Assembly (NCBI GenBank): GCA_013361525.1
Contig: JABFXY010000118.1
Location: 1 to 40,459, forward strand
DNA length: 40,459 nucleotides
From: Polyangiaceae bacterium
Lineage (GTDB): Bacteria > Myxococcota_A > Polyangia > Polyangiales > Polyangiaceae
Direction: 5' to 3'
Of this stretch, positions 31,855 to 40,459 are shown piece by piece. A program made the translations under genes and the position numbers. The first letter of the stretch is position 1; each line of letters begins with the position of its first letter. The notes beneath the pieces were generated by a model that saw only the letters and a program-made list of their open reading frames with translations, was not told where the DNA came from and searched no databases.

Positions 31855-33646
31855 GGTCGCCTTCTTCGATTTCCTTTTGGACGGCGGCGTCTTTTTTGCG
31901 CCGCTGTTCCTTCTCGGCGGCGTGTTCTTTGGCGACCTTGAGGGCCCAGTCGTAGCCGCTCAGCAGCTTTTGGCAGCGCTCGACCGGGTCCTCTTTTTCT
32001 TTGTCGGCGAGACCCTCGACGCGGTGGGTCGCTACCGAGCAAAAGTCCTTCGTGTATTCCGGGCCGGGGAATTCGGCCGAGAGCTCGGGCGCGCAATACT
32101 TCTTTTTGACCGCGTTGCACTCGGCGACGGCCGCGATCCGCGCGAGGCCCTTTTCGCGTTTCAGCCAATCGTCCTTCTCGCGGACATAGGTCTTGCGACA
32201 CTCCTCGTTGGTGTGAAGGAGAATGTCGTCCGGGATCGGGCGTTTCATCTGCGCCTCCCAGCTCGGGACGAAGGTCGTCCACTTGGTGCGGAACGATTGA
32301 CACAAATGGTCTTTCGCTCGGCACGACAGGTCGACGACGAGGGCGCAATAGTTGAGGGTCGCCGGGATCCCCAATTGCCGCGCAGCTGGTGCAGCCGACG
32401 AGGCGGATTCGATCAATGCCGCGGCGCTCGCGGTGTCGACCACCAGCGCTGACGCCGTGGCCGGCGAGCCGACAATGTCGTTGGCAACCGACGATGTTGC
32501 GGCTGTGTCCGCCGAGGCGACTTTGCTGGCCGCGTTGCTCGGCGCCGGCTCGAGAGCCGTGCCCTGCGCGACCTCGCCGGTCGATATGCCGGAGGCCGAG
32601 CCGCTCGCGCTCGCCTGCGCAGGCTCCGCGGGAGCGAGCAGGTCCTCGTTCCCGAGCGTCGCTCTTCTCGATACGAAGTACAGCGCGCCCGCGGCGACAG
32701 CGACGACCGTCGCGAAGAGCGCGGCCGACCGCGCGCGACGCTTGGTCTTCGGCTCCGGCTCGGCCTTGTCGTCGGTCGCGAGGGTACGTTCGACGCGTGC
32801 AGCAGGACGATCGGCGGTGACGCGTGCCGGGGCTGCGGATCGGAGCGCCGCGCGGAGCGAGCCATACAATGCCGTCGCGCCGATCGGCCTGCGCTCGGGT
32901 TTGGTCGCGAGCGCCGTCATCAATGTGTCGCTGAACGCCCCAGGAATCGTCGGCTCGATGACGTTCAATGGCATCGCGTTCAACCGTGACTCGACGTCTG
33001 CGTCGTCGGGCCAAGGCAGTCGCCCTGCGCACATCGCATAAAGGAGCAGCGCGAGCTCGTAGACGTCCGAGGCGATGCTCGCCGGCGTGCCGAAGAAGCG
33101 CTCGGGCGCCATGACCGCGGGGGTGCCTCGCACGACTCCTTCCAGCGTCGTCGTGGACGAGAGCGGACCGCGCGCGAGCCCCAAATCGAGCAGAACGGGC
33201 CGCGGCTGCGAATCAGCGACGAGAAACACGTTCTCCGGCTTGATGTCGCGATGGACCAGCCCGGCATCGTGCAGCGCTTCTGCGCCGTCGACGAGCTGTC
33301 CGAACAACCGCATCGCTTCGGCGACCGGCAAGGGACCGCGCGCGAGGCGTGTGGCGAGCGTCTCGCCCTCTAGCAGGGGCATCGCGAGGAACGCTCGGCC
33401 GTCGGGCAGCTCCCCGACCTCGACCACCTTCACCACGGCCGGATGCTCGACGGACGCCATTCGCTTCGCCTCTTCGAGGAATCGGCGAATGACAGGTCGC
33501 TCGGGCTCTCGATCGACCGACGGCAGCGAGACCTTCAATGCAATCGTGCAAGGGCCGTCGTCGCCGGCACGGCGCGCGGCGTAGACCGTCGCGCTTCCGC
33601 CGCGCCCGACGACGTGATCGACCTCGTACGGCCCGAGCACTTCCAC
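31835..33646 (-). CDS. Transmembrane Ser/Thr kinase with Cys-containing ectodomain (DLG variant)
   Basis: 603 residues, start GTG 33646. Kinase domain: GRGGSATVY loop (14-22), Lys38, HRDIKPEN from 132, DLG 154-156 in place of DFG, APE 180-182. A basic linker leads to a membrane helix (about 307-325), then an Ala/Ser-rich exported stretch (335-415). After that comes an extracytoplasmic domain of about 185 residues with six to eight Cys (CALVVDLSC, HLCQSF, EECRKTY, AECNAVKKKYC, DFCSVA and ERCQKL), ending in a charged helix. The ectodomain is of no family I recognise and may sense a ligand or bind the neighbouring Sel1 lipoprotein, whose gene lies 52 bases upstream on the same strand. Confidence 0.9.
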   Translation of the reverse strand: MEVLGPYEVDHVVGRGGSATVYAARRAGDDGPCTIALKVSLPSVDREPERPVIRRFLEEAKRMASVEHPAVVKVVEVGELPDGRAFLAMPLLEGETLATRLARGPLPVAEAMRLFGQLVDGAEALHDAGLVHRDIKPENVFLVADSQPRPVLLDLGLARGPLSSTTTLEGVVRGTPAVMAPERFFGTPASIASDVYELALLLYAMCAGRLPWPDDADVESRLNAMPLNVIEPTIPGAFSDTLMTALATKPERRPIGATALYGSLRAALRSAAPARVTADRPAARVERTLATDDKAEPEPKTKRRARSAALFATVVAVAAGALYFVSRRATLGNEDLLAPAEPAQASASGSASGISTGEVAQGTALEPAPSNAASKVASADTAATSSVANDIVGSPATASALVVDTASAAALIESASSAAPAARQLGIPATLNYCALVVDLSCRAKDHLCQSFRTKWTTFVPSWEAQMKRPIPDDILLHTNEECRKTYVREKDDWLKREKGLARIAAVAECNAVKKKYCAPELSAEFPGPEYTKDFCSVATHRVEGLADKEKEDPVERCQKLLSGYDWALKVAKEHAAEKEQRRKKDAAVQKEIEEGDLTKTTK

Positions 33647-33698
33647 GCTCCGCCCCGTAGCAATCCGTGCCCGGGGCGTCGAGCGTGGACGGCCTCGA

Positions 33699-35516
33699 TC
33701 AGGGGCAGTGCTGGCCCGGCTTCAGCGGCATGATCGGTTGACCCCGATCATTGCAATACGGCTTCTTCGGGCCCTTCGGCGAAGGACCCGACGGGAACGA
33801 CGGTCCGCCAGGAGCCTTCTTGCCGACCTTCGAGCAGGCCGCGTCGTGCCCCTTGTCGCAGGCCTTCGCGAACAGCTCTTTGGCCTTCGATGGATTCGAG
33901 CGTGCGCCGCCCGAGCCCGACTCGAGGATGAGCCCGGCGTCGAAGCACGCGTCTTCCTGCCCGGCGTCGCAGGCCGATTGATAGAAGCCGACCGCCTTGT
34001 CGCCCTGCGGGGACATCTTTCCATATTTGCCGTTGTAGAAGTCGCCGAGGACCTCGCACGACTCGCCCTTGCCTTTGTTGCACTCGGCGGTCAGCTGCTT
34101 GACGCCGTCGTTCACGTACTTCTGTCCTTCGGCGCGTTCGGGGCCATTTTGCAGGAAGCTGCCCATCGCAAGGCAGCCGCGCGCGTCACCGCCGGCGCAC
34201 GCTTTGCGGAAGAAGAGCTCTTGGTCTCCCTCCCACTTGTTCTGTTTGGCGAGGATGTTTCCGGCATAGAAACAGGCCCGCGCATATTGCTTTTTGCAGC
34301 CGCGGACGAACCCGTTCAGCGCTCCGTCGTAGTCACGTCGAATGCGCGCCTGTTGGCCGAGACCGCTGCACGCGCGCCCGTCGCCCTTTGCACATCCCTT
34401 CTCCAACAGGTCGGTCGACTTCGCCTTGAGCGACGAGTCGTCGCTCTTGCTCCACACGTAGCCGAGGCCGGTACACCCCTGCGGGACGCCTGCGTTGCAG
34501 GCCTTTTGATAAGCGCTCTCCGCGCCTTTCATATCCTTCTTCGCGCCCTCGCCCTTTTCGAGGATCAGGCCGAGGTTCGCACAGCTCATCGGATGACCCG
34601 CGGAGCATTGCGCGCGGCAATCATTCAAATCTCCGGGCCGGCAGAGGTAGCTCTTCGCGCTCGATTTGGGCCGACAAGACCCGTGCTCGTCGATGACCTT
34701 CCCGGGCGGGCAGCTCGGGAAATACGCGCCGGGCGGTGGCCGTCGCGGAGGCGCGGACGGGGCGCTCGACGCCTCGATCGGATAGAGCTGCACGAGCAGA
34801 GGCACTTTGCAGCCGGCAGGAGCATCGGAGTCGTTCTCCGTCGCCTTCTTGCAGGAATCGGGTTGGCCACCCTGTGACTCGTTCTTTACCTCGCTCTTGC
34901 TTGCGGCATGGGCACCTTGCCCGAAGACCTCCGCGGCAGCGCCGATGTTGGCCGCCGCACCGGACGTGAGCACGTACGCGCCGAAATCCATCGCAGCGAC
35001 GAAGTGCGTCGCCTTCGCGCAGCGCGCCTTCTCTCCTTTCAACATGTCGCGCGTGACCACCTCGGTGGTCGTCGAGAGGCGGCCGGCAGCCGCATAGTCG
35101 AGTCGAAACACCGATCCGCGATCGAACTCGGCCTTCATCTTCGCCGCGAATGCAGGTCCACCCGACAATGCGAGGCCCGCCTCGTCGGAGTCCAACATCT
35201 CGCGGTGCTTCGCCTCGTATTCGAGCCCTCCGTAGTCGTACGTACCGAGCGCGACGTCACAGCCGCGCACGATCGTCATCTTTTGGCAGTTGTAGTTCAC
35301 GAGGACGAGCTTGCCGCCCTTCATCTCCCGCTCGAGCTGGTTCGCCTCGGCGTCCGGAAGATCGATGACCCACGGCGCCGGAACCTCTCCGCACGTGGAC
35401 CCCATCGCATCGTTCACGCCTTGCGGGTCATCCCGCAGGTTGCTCGCGACCGACGGGCCGCAACCGGTTCCCACCAGTGCCGCCGAAATCAAAATTGCAC
35501 CGAAACGCCGCGTCAT
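33699..35516 (-). CDS. Sel1-repeat Cys-rich lipoprotein
   Basis: 605 residues. Signal peptide with lipobox GTGC, Cys19 lipidated. An N-terminal domain of about 210 residues (two Cys pairs, mixed alpha-beta) is followed by a Pro-rich stretch and then, from about 300 to 580, seven or so Sel1-like repeats with the two-Cys signature of Helicobacter cysteine-rich proteins: KACNAGVPQGCTGLGY, KGCAKGDGRACSGLG, KACAGGDARGCLAMG, SACDAGQEDACFDAG and KACDKGHDAACSKVG. Disulfides should brace each helix pair. Such repeats bind proteins or peptidoglycan. GGAG lies five bases before the ATG at 35516. Likely in one operon with the downstream receptor-type kinase. Confidence 0.85.
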   Translation of the reverse strand: MTRRFGAILISAALVGTGCGPSVASNLRDDPQGVNDAMGSTCGEVPAPWVIDLPDAEANQLEREMKGGKLVLVNYNCQKMTIVRGCDVALGTYDYGGLEYEAKHREMLDSDEAGLALSGGPAFAAKMKAEFDRGSVFRLDYAAAGRLSTTTEVVTRDMLKGEKARCAKATHFVAAMDFGAYVLTSGAAANIGAAAEVFGQGAHAASKSEVKNESQGGQPDSCKKATENDSDAPAGCKVPLLVQLYPIEASSAPSAPPRRPPPGAYFPSCPPGKVIDEHGSCRPKSSAKSYLCRPGDLNDCRAQCSAGHPMSCANLGLILEKGEGAKKDMKGAESAYQKACNAGVPQGCTGLGYVWSKSDDSSLKAKSTDLLEKGCAKGDGRACSGLGQQARIRRDYDGALNGFVRGCKKQYARACFYAGNILAKQNKWEGDQELFFRKACAGGDARGCLAMGSFLQNGPERAEGQKYVNDGVKQLTAECNKGKGESCEVLGDFYNGKYGKMSPQGDKAVGFYQSACDAGQEDACFDAGLILESGSGGARSNPSKAKELFAKACDKGHDAACSKVGKKAPGGPSFPSGPSPKGPKKPYCNDRGQPIMPLKPGQHCP

Positions 35517-35722
35517 CGTTTCTCCGCTCCCTTCGGGGGCCTTTACGGAAGCGGGAAAGCGGCCATTAGAATTTCTCGTTCCAGCGACGGCGGGCCGGCA
35601 AAGATCGGGCAGCGTCCTCGGAATTCGGTTGGTCGTACGGCCATCTGCTCGACGGCGCGCCGCTACCTCCTCACGCTCCTCGCTCGGTCTCGATGTTGCT
35701 GCCTCTACCTCGGGAGGAAGCG

Positions 35723-35914
35723 ATGGAGAAGATCATCAACGACCTTTGTGAAAAGACCGGTATCGATCGCGCGACAGCGGAGAAGGTCGCCAACTACCTG
35801 AAGGAGAACATCACGCGCCTGCCGGCGCTCTTGCGCGGAGGCGACGGTGAATCGAAAGGCGTCCTCGGCGACGTCGTCGGCAAGTTCGGGAGCGTCATGG
35901 GCAAGCGCTCCTGA
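35723..35914 (+). CDS. Small helical protein of unknown function
   Basis: 63 residues from ATG 35723, chosen over an in-frame ATG 30 bases upstream because GGGAGGAAG sits just before it. The sequence MEKIINDLCEKTGIDRATAEK starts two amphipathic helices, and a Gly-rich turn (RGGDGESKG) leads to a short helix ending in KRS. One Cys. The pattern resembles the small helix-hairpin proteins of the DUF2267/DUF2780 sort, but this is a guess. It stands alone; the upstream 200 bases are a divergent gap with no other gene. Confidence 0.6.
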   Translation: MEKIINDLCEKTGIDRATAEKVANYLKENITRLPALLRGGDGESKGVLGDVVGKFGSVMGKRS

Positions 35915-36073
35915 CGCGACCGGTAACTCGGGAGCAGCCGGCGATGCGATCGCGCGAGGCCGGCTCGCTGTAACTTTTTAGCAGTGACCGAGCCTACAGT
36001 GTGGGCTTATCACTGGCGTACGTCGTTCCATCTTCCAGACGACGCAAAGGTGTTGGCAGGCTTATGACCGGCA

Positions 36074-36092
36074 CGGCGCGCCTATCGCGCCG
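36074..36092. promoter_or_regulatory. 7-bp GC hairpin just upstream of a lipoprotein start
   Basis: cggcgcg (36074-36080) and cgcgccg (36086-36092) pair around cctat and end 11 bases before the ATG at 36104. If transcribed it would sit where the ribosome binds and could damp translation, or it may be a repressor site. Confidence 0.3.
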
Positions 36093-36103
36093 GCCCGGCC
36101 ACC

Positions 36104-36781
36104 ATGAACCGAACCCTTCCTTTCTCCGCCCTCTGGGGAACGTTGCTCGCCGCAGCGCCGATGATGCTCGCGTCGTCGGCCTGTGATGCGCCGCCGGATC
36201 CTCGCTCGTCCGACGACTCGCCCGGCGCTGAAACGACGGCGCAGAAGCAGCCCGCGGTGAACGAGCGAATCGGCGGCGCGCGCGCGGTCGAAGAGCTCCA
36301 CGTCGCGTGGCCGGAGCGATCGAAGATAGACGCCGCCGTCCTCTCGCGTGCACCGAGCGAAGCGCGCGACGCGATCTCGAAGGCGGTCGTGCCCGTGTTG
36401 TTGCCGCGTGCGGGCGTCCTGGTCGAACAAGCGCGCGTCGTCGCGAAGCCCGCGTTCGTCGCCGCGTCGATGGACGGCTCCGCGGAGGAGAGCGGGCTGC
36501 ACTTGTCGATCAGCGCGACGAAGATCGTGCACCGCCATGCCGGCATCGACCGCGTCGCTCCGGCGCGCAGCGTACGGGCCGGACGTCCTGCATGGGTGCT
36601 CCAGAACGAAGGGATCTGGAGCGTGTCGTGGGAAGAGAACGGCGTCTCCTACGTCGTCGATCTCGAATGCGCGCGCCCGTCGGAGGACGCGCGGTGCGCG
36701 ACCGAAGACCGCGTGCTCGCCATCGTGGAAGACCTCGCCTTCGTCGGCGGATCGTTCGAGACGCGAGGAGGTGCGAAATGA
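36104..36781 (+). CDS. Predicted lipoprotein of unknown function
   Basis: 225 residues. Signal peptide and lipobox SSAC at Cys27. A disordered Asp/Ser/Pro stretch leads to an alpha-beta domain (about 55-225) with HVAWPERSKIDAAVLSRAPS, SGLHLSISATKIVHRHAG and a C-terminal half with two Cys near 189 and 198. No family recognised. The stop overlaps the M23 peptidase start by four bases (ATGA), so this lipoprotein is probably a helper, inhibitor or anchor for that peptidase. Confidence 0.65.
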   Translation: MNRTLPFSALWGTLLAAAPMMLASSACDAPPDPRSSDDSPGAETTAQKQPAVNERIGGARAVEELHVAWPERSKIDAAVLSRAPSEARDAISKAVVPVLLPRAGVLVEQARVVAKPAFVAASMDGSAEESGLHLSISATKIVHRHAGIDRVAPARSVRAGRPAWVLQNEGIWSVSWEENGVSYVVDLECARPSEDARCATEDRVLAIVEDLAFVGGSFETRGGAK

Positions 36782-38391
36782 GCATTCGACGCAGGCTCGG
36801 AACCACGCTCGTCGCGTCCGCCTCCGCGGCCGTCTCGCTGTTGTCGGCGGGCCAGGCTCTCGCCGACGACTTCAGCTACAACCCGCCGGGAACGCTCGTG
36901 TCGGGGTCGGGCTCGGGGCGTTTCGACGAAACCATTTATGCGCCGGGCATGCGGTTCCCCATCGAGGAGGCGCCCGCGTTCTTGAACTCTCAAGTTTGGG
37001 GTCACGGCGGCGGCTCCGGCCCCGGCGGCTCCCAATGCGACGTCGAGAACTTCAGTTATCCCTGGTGGGACAACTATTGCGAGACGCGCTCCTGGGATAT
37101 GCCGCTTTGCCCCTCGGGCCAAGGACACCAGGGCCAGGACATTCGCGCGAAGTCTTGTGAGAAGAACGTGCATTGGGTCGTCGCCGCCGAGGCGGGCTCC
37201 GTCACGAACATCGGCTCGTACAGCGTGTACATCACGGCGGCGGACGGAACCCGCTACGACTATTTGCATATGGGCAGCGTCCAAGTCTCCGTCGGACAAG
37301 ACGTCGAGAAGGGGCAGCACATCGGCAAGGTATCGAACGAGTTCGGCGGCACGCCCACGACCGTTCACATGCATTTCAATCTTCGGCAGAACGTCGCCGG
37401 GGTCGGCAACGTCTACGTGCCTCCTTACTTGTCACTCGTAACTTCCTATCAGGCCCTCATCGGACCGCCGGTCGAGCCCGCCGTCGGCTCGCTCGACGAG
37501 GTGAGCTGCGACGCCATCCGCGGCTGGACGCAATCGCCGAGCAGCCCCGAGGCTCCGATCGACGTGCGTCTCTATTTCGACGGTGGGCCGGACACGGCGA
37601 TTGGGCACCCGTTCCTGGCCGATCTATCGCGTGAAGATCTCTGCACGGCGATCGGCTCGTGTGAGCACGCGTTCCAGGTGCCGCCTCCGCTGTCGCTCTA
37701 TGACGGCGTCGATCACGTCGTGCACGCGACCGCATCGGACGGGAGCTCCAATGCGCCCGAGGTCGCGAACAGCCCGATGACGATGAATTGCGCGTTCGAG
37801 CTTCCGTCGGGTGTGCGCCGGCGCGTCGCGGATCTCGACAGCGCGAACGCGTGGCACTTCTCTCCGTTCTGGGACGAGATCGCCGTGTCCGACGGCATCC
37901 TCTCCACAATCGACGAAGGTGAGGATCTCGATCGAACGCCGCGTCTCGTCGCAACCTCGTCCGCACCCGAGACGCTCTACCTCGTCGACGGCGGCTGGCG
38001 TCGCGCCGTGTCCGACGAGATCGTCGGGGTTGCGTGGCAGTTCCACCCGATGGGGGCCGAGATCATTTCGGACGAAGAGCTCGCAGCGCTCCCCGCCGGC
38101 AAACCATTGCGCGCGCGACCGATCGTTTTGCGATCCGCGAGCGGTGACCTGTGGCTCGTCGACGACGCGCCGGGGCCGGGCTCCACGGGGCCTGGAGGTC
38201 TCGGTGGCTCCGGCGACGACGGTGACGGCGCGACGCCCGACGGCGACGGTGACGACGTCTCCGGCAGCTGCGACTGCGTCGTCGGTCGAGCCCCGGCGAG
38301 CTCGGCTTGGACGACCGTTTTCGCCGCGTTCGTCGCCGCCGGTGTTGCGCGACGGCGACTCGCTCGGGGGCGTCGAGGAACGCGACCGTAG
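36778..38391 (+). CDS. M23-family peptidase with MYXO-CTERM tail
   Basis: 537 residues from ATG 36778. Signal peptide (about 1-29). The LytM/M23 zinc site is complete: His117 and Asp121 in GHQGQDI, His164 in YDYLHMG and HMH 197-199. M23 enzymes cut peptidoglycan cross-bridges or peptides. After the peptidase comes a domain of unknown fold (about 215-290), then a segment of repeats with DGGWRR-type motifs (about 350-460), then an Asp/Gly/Pro-rich linker and a tail with CDC near 499, a hydrophobic helix and RRRLARGRR, which is a MYXO-CTERM type sorting signal. So the enzyme should be displayed on the cell surface and could act on prey or on the cell's own wall. Confidence 0.85.
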   Translation: MSIRRRLGTTLVASASAAVSLLSAGQALADDFSYNPPGTLVSGSGSGRFDETIYAPGMRFPIEEAPAFLNSQVWGHGGGSGPGGSQCDVENFSYPWWDNYCETRSWDMPLCPSGQGHQGQDIRAKSCEKNVHWVVAAEAGSVTNIGSYSVYITAADGTRYDYLHMGSVQVSVGQDVEKGQHIGKVSNEFGGTPTTVHMHFNLRQNVAGVGNVYVPPYLSLVTSYQALIGPPVEPAVGSLDEVSCDAIRGWTQSPSSPEAPIDVRLYFDGGPDTAIGHPFLADLSREDLCTAIGSCEHAFQVPPPLSLYDGVDHVVHATASDGSSNAPEVANSPMTMNCAFELPSGVRRRVADLDSANAWHFSPFWDEIAVSDGILSTIDEGEDLDRTPRLVATSSAPETLYLVDGGWRRAVSDEIVGVAWQFHPMGAEIISDEELAALPAGKPLRARPIVLRSASGDLWLVDDAPGPGSTGPGGLGGSGDDGDGATPDGDGDDVSGSCDCVVGRAPASSAWTTVFAAFVAAGVARRRLARGRRGTRP

Positions 38392-38440
38392 CCCCTAAGT
38401 TGTGATTGACGCAGCGCGTTTGCGTGGTACCTAACACAAT

Positions 38441-38457
38441 TGTTTCTGTACGAAACA
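38441..38457. promoter_or_regulatory. Inverted-repeat operator candidate upstream of the acyl-CoA dehydrogenase
   Basis: tgtttc (38441-38446) and gaaaca (38452-38457) are exact reverse complements with a five-base spacer, about 70 bases before the gene. A caattg palindrome abuts it upstream. The size and symmetry fit a TetR-family site, a class that often controls fatty acid degradation genes. No regulator gene is next to it. Confidence 0.4.
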
Positions 38458-38526
38458 TCTGTGGCTCGAAGCTTGCGCGGTGGACTCGTTAGCCGCTAGC
38501 GCCAGCGGCGCCACGTGGAGGTACCC

Positions 38527-40380
38527 GTGTCCAGCACGCCCCAGAACCGATACAAGGCCGACCTGCGCGAGACGAAGTTCCTCATCTTCGAGCAATTTCC
38601 GCTCGACACGCTCCTCGGCGCGCCGCCGTTCGAGAACTGGGGCCGCGACGAGTGCTCGATGGTCGTCGACGAGGCCTACAAGTTCTCGTGCGAGGTGACG
38701 GGGCCGCTCAACAGCATCGGCGATCGCGAGGGCTGTAAGCTCGAGGGCGGAAAGATCACGACGCCCACCGGTTTCAAGGACGCGTGGAAGCGGCTCTACG
38801 AAGCAGGGTGGAAGGCCCTCGCCGCCGAGCCGGAGTACGACGGGCAAAGCGCGCCCTCGATGCTCACCCTCGCGGTGGAAGAGTTTCTCTGCGGCTCGAA
38901 CCCCGCGTTCAACATGTACGGCGGCCTCGCGCACGGCGCCGCCGAGGTCATCGCGCACTTCGGCACGAAGGTGCAGCGCGGCCGTTACGTCCGCAACATG
39001 CTGCACGGCACGTGGGGCGGCACGATGTGCCTGACGGAGCCGCACGCGGGCAGCGACGTCGGCTCCGCGCGCACCACGGCGAAGCGACTCGGTGACGGCA
39101 AATATCAAATCACCGGGACCAAGATCTTCATCTCCGCCGGTGATCAGGATTTCACCGACAACGTGGTTCACCTCGTCCTCGCGCGCGTCGACGGCGCACC
39201 TCCGGGCACGAAGGGCTTGTCGCTCTTCATCGTCCCGAAAGTCCGGGTAAACGACGACGGCAGCCTCGCCGAGCCCAACGACGTCACCGTCGCCTCCATC
39301 GAGCACAAGATGGGAATCAACGGCAACGCGACGTGCGTCCTCAACTTCGGTGACGACGGCAAATGCATCGGCGAGCTCGTCGGTGAGGCGGAGAACGTCG
39401 GCATGCAGCAGATGTTCATGCTGATGAACACGGCGCGTATCGGCGTCGGTCTGCAGGGCGTCTCGGTCGGCGCCGCCGCTTACCTCGCCGCGCTCGATTA
39501 TGCGAAAGACCGCAAGCAGGGCGCGCCGATCACCAATTGGAAAGACGCGACCGCGCCGCGCGTGCCCATCATCGACCACCCCGACGTGCGCCGCATGCTC
39601 ATGGAGATGAAGGGCCGCGTCGAAGGCCCCCGCGCGCTCATCATGAAGCTCGCGTTCCACGCAGACAGTGTCCGCGCCCTCAAAGGCAAAGACGATCAGG
39701 CCGCCGCCTATCACCAAGGCCAGCTCGACCTCCTCGTCCCCCTGGTGAAGGCGTATTCGACGGACCAGGCCTACAAGGTCTGCGAGCTCGCGATTCAGAC
39801 CTTCGGCGGCCACGGTTATCTCAAAGATCACCCGGTCGAGCAGTGCGCGCGCGACGCGAAGATCTTCAGCATCTACGAAGGCACGAATCACATCCAGGCG
39901 ATGGACCTCGTCGGTCGCAAGCTCCCGCAAAACGGCGGCGCGAACCTGCAGGCCTTCCTCGGCGACGTGGGCCGCTTCATCGCCGAAAACGAGAAACACC
40001 CGTTCGTCGGCTCGCTCGTGAAGGATCTCGCGCAGGCGCACGAGGCCGTCGCCGGCACCGCGATGCGCCTCCTCTCGTGGTTCCAGAGCGGCCGCATGCA
40101 GATCGTCCCGCTCGCCGCGAACCGCGTGCTCGAGATGATGAGCGAGCTCGCTTGTGGCTGGCTCCTCTGCGACGCCGCCCGCATCGCGCACGACAAGCTC
40201 GACAAACTACCCCCGGGTGAAGAGTCGGCCGCCGACCGAGCCTTCTACGAAGGTAAGAAGTACGTCGCCGCCTACTTCGTGAAGAACATCCTCCCGCACG
40301 CCAAGCTCACCGCGGAGATCCTCGGCCGCGAAGACACCTCCGCGCTGGACATCCCGGTCGCGGCGTTCGCCAGCGTTTAG
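38527..40380 (+). CDS. Long-form acyl-CoA dehydrogenase (DmdC/FadE-like)
   Basis: 617 residues from GTG 38527, which has GGAGG six bases upstream; the alternative GTG at 38515 lacks one. Acyl-CoA dehydrogenases use FAD to make the 2,3-enoyl-CoA. Seen: MCLTEPHAGSDVG (167-179), the FAD/substrate loop; AIQTFGGHGY (422-431); YEGTNHIQ (450-457) with the family's catalytic-region glutamate. The extra 160-residue C-terminal helical domain is typical of the ~600-residue group that includes 3-methylmercaptopropionyl-CoA dehydrogenase (DmdC), so the exact substrate is open. The remaining 79 bases of the window after the stop are purine-rich and show no gene. Confidence 0.92.
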   Translation: MSSTPQNRYKADLRETKFLIFEQFPLDTLLGAPPFENWGRDECSMVVDEAYKFSCEVTGPLNSIGDREGCKLEGGKITTPTGFKDAWKRLYEAGWKALAAEPEYDGQSAPSMLTLAVEEFLCGSNPAFNMYGGLAHGAAEVIAHFGTKVQRGRYVRNMLHGTWGGTMCLTEPHAGSDVGSARTTAKRLGDGKYQITGTKIFISAGDQDFTDNVVHLVLARVDGAPPGTKGLSLFIVPKVRVNDDGSLAEPNDVTVASIEHKMGINGNATCVLNFGDDGKCIGELVGEAENVGMQQMFMLMNTARIGVGLQGVSVGAAAYLAALDYAKDRKQGAPITNWKDATAPRVPIIDHPDVRRMLMEMKGRVEGPRALIMKLAFHADSVRALKGKDDQAAAYHQGQLDLLVPLVKAYSTDQAYKVCELAIQTFGGHGYLKDHPVEQCARDAKIFSIYEGTNHIQAMDLVGRKLPQNGGANLQAFLGDVGRFIAENEKHPFVGSLVKDLAQAHEAVAGTAMRLLSWFQSGRMQIVPLAANRVLEMMSELACGWLLCDAARIAHDKLDKLPPGEESAADRAFYEGKKYVAAYFVKNILPHAKLTAEILGREDTSALDIPVAAFASV

Positions 40381-40459
40381 CCCCGAGTAGCGTCCGAAAG
40401 GCGAGAGAGGGGTCGCCAAGGGAAGAAAGAGGAAGAAGAGAGCAGAGGGTCATAAGCCC

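Noticed and set aside
38431..40191. 586-residue minus-strand open frame
   Set aside because: Antisense to the acyl-CoA dehydrogenase, which has clear motifs.

Overview
The window reads as chromosomal DNA from a predatory or soil myxobacterium (Myxococcota, probably the Polyangiales side). The reasons are very GC-rich codon third positions, three eukaryote-like Ser/Thr kinases with single membrane anchors, an FHA-domain sigma-54 activator, several large lipoproteins, Cys-rich repeat proteins, and two proteins ending in a MYXO-CTERM type sorting tail. No phage, transposase, CRISPR, rRNA or tRNA was seen. The assignment comes from gene content only; no database was searched.

Layout. 1-2.6 kb: the uncertain 3' end of a membrane protein, a 0.3 kb gap with inverted repeats, a small lipoprotein and a flavin disulfide reductase. 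2.7-5.1 kb: a zinc-free quinone oxidoreductase and a Ser/Thr kinase. 5.2-6.7 kb: a two-gene minus-strand operon for late sterol chemistry, an ERG3/SC5D-type C-5 sterol desaturase overlapping an ERG2/sigma-1-receptor-type C-8 sterol isomerase. A second kinase diverges from it at 6.8 kb. 8-11.2 kb: a zinc-ribbon membrane protein, a TPM-domain protein and a Tim44-like protein, followed by a DUF5690-like transporter. 12.4-16.5 kb (minus): a tight four-gene operon of a GNAT-like protein, an exported anchored protein, a gluzincin-like membrane protein whose HExxH reads HHxxH, and a CPBP-type membrane protease with altered motifs. 16.5-24.6 kb (plus): five genes joined by ATGA/GTGA overlaps, namely methyltransferase-like/coiled-coil, DUF3857 lipoprotein, folB, flippase-like, and inorganic pyrophosphatase, closed by a perfect 16-bp hairpin. 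24.9-31.9 kb: DoxX, a Cys-repeat/lamin-tail lipoprotein, a TerB-like protein, a temptin-like MYXO-CTERM protein, an FHA sigma-54 activator and a zinc-ribbon membrane protein. 31.8-35.5 kb (minus): a Sel1 lipoprotein and a kinase with a Cys-containing ectodomain. 35.7-40.4 kb: a small helical protein, a lipoprotein coupled to an M23 peptidase with a MYXO-CTERM tail, and a long-form acyl-CoA dehydrogenase.

The most notable content is the sterol pair. The two enzymes catalyse consecutive steps in eukaryotes (delta-8 to delta-7 isomerisation, then C-5 desaturation), and here they are translationally coupled. The isomerase keeps the diagnostic ERG2 motifs but lacks the usual N-terminal membrane anchor. 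Cyclase, epoxidase and demethylation genes are not in the window, so the cell either makes sterols from genes elsewhere or remodels sterols taken from eukaryotic prey. A second theme is cell-surface display and sensing: kinases, Cys-rich lipoproteins, MYXO-CTERM proteins and a CPBP-family protease.
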